Source: Nocardioides abyssi | Lineage (GTDB): Bacteria > Actinomycetota > Actinomycetes > Propionibacteriales > Nocardioidaceae | Direction: 5' to 3' | Assembly (NCBI RefSeq): GCF_030412915.1 | Contig: NZ_JAUHJR010000005.1 | Location: forward strand, 243,859-307,858 | Length of the DNA stretch: 64,000 nt | Shown: one piece after another, positions 63,950 to 64,000 of the stretch | Numbering within the stretch: position 1 is the first letter of the stretch | How the letters are laid out: each line of letters begins with the position of its first letter | Made by a program: the position numbers and the translations under genes | Notes under the pieces: model-generated | The model's input: the letters and a program-made list of their open reading frames with translations, nothing else | What the model was told of the DNA's origin: nothing | Database searches by the model: none

Positions 63950-64000
63950 TCAGGACTCCAGCACGACGCCGGCCGAGGCGACGCCGGCGTCGGGGGGGAG
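63950..64000 (-). CDS. C-terminal end of an unidentified gene, cut by the window edge
   Basis: A minus-strand frame open to the right edge ends at TGA 63950-63952, with the last residues VASAGVVLES. It is close to a convergent partner and follows a palindromic repeat, which fits a gene end. Sixteen residues are too few to identify the protein. Confidence 0.4.
   Translation of the reverse strand, partial: LPPDAGVASAGVVLES

Overview
The window is very GC-rich, densely packed chromosomal DNA from a high-GC actinomycete. I infer a Nocardioides-like organism (Nocardioidaceae, Propionibacteriales). The support is the coenzyme F420 genes, a mycothiol-dependent formaldehyde dehydrogenase, UdgX, a GPGG-motif small membrane protein, GuaB3, SigE-family sigma factors, many apparently leaderless genes with TAGGCT-type -10 boxes, and intergenic TTTCGAGAC...CTCAACCAG repeats. 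I see no rRNA, tRNA, CRISPR array, transposase, integrase or phage gene. This looks like core chromosome rather than an island.

Layout. 1-428: no gene; a large nested inverted repeat and a 13-bp tandem repeat. 0.4-12.2 kb: F420 metabolism and redox (npdG, an F420-type LLM oxidoreductase, fbiC), a SGNH-type acyltransferase, a MerR regulator divergent from an acyl-CoA dehydrogenase, and an MMPL transporter. 12.3-19.4 kb: a transmembrane Ser/Thr kinase, two secreted Ig-like proteins, a GPGG small membrane protein, UdgX, a DUF3140 protein and a second LLM oxidoreductase with a KstR-type operator. 19.6-44.8 kb: a stretch whose markers (guaA, choD, guaB3, guaB, groES-groEL) recall the gene neighbourhood around Rv3396c-Rv3423c of Mycobacterium tuberculosis. 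Interleaved here are gabD2-choD, a KstR-operator operon (phosphotransferase, DUF7064-like protein, aldehyde dehydrogenase), glpD, alpha-amylase, a nitrilase-family hydrolase, rnhA, a sigma/anti-sigma-like pair and a GT-C membrane protein. 44.9-55.1 kb: a THUMP-like methyltransferase, a degenerate B12-binding protein, an MBL hydrolase with mycothiol-dependent formaldehyde dehydrogenase, a second sigma pair, a second MMPL protein and a beta-propeller phytase. 55.3-62.8 kb: the tRNA t6A cluster in one direction (nnr, alr, an alpha/beta hydrolase, a GNAT-TsaE fusion, tsaB, rimI, tsaD). 62.9 kb to the end: a PD-(D/E)XK/DUF559-like protein and the last codons of an unidentified minus-strand gene.

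How parts connect. FbiC makes the F420 chromophore precursor, NpdG is expected to reduce F420 with NADPH, and two LLM-family enzymes may use it. Two identical 20-bp sites carrying the KstR consensus TnnAACnnGTTnnA, plus ChoD, point to a distributed sterol or lipid catabolic regulon. A shared TGACA-N7-TGTCA operator may link the MerR regulator to both the acyl-CoA dehydrogenase and the first LLM oxidoreductase. guaA, guaB and guaB3 share one leaderless promoter architecture. GroES-GroEL has a CIRCE element, a second degenerate copy, and a strong intergenic hairpin.

The most unusual sequence features are several families of long, often perfect palindromes between genes, a B12-binding protein lacking its expected cobalamin histidines, a GuaB3 with His in place of the IMPDH catalytic Cys, a GNAT-TsaE fusion, and a possible small transcript bracketed by two terminators upstream of guaA.
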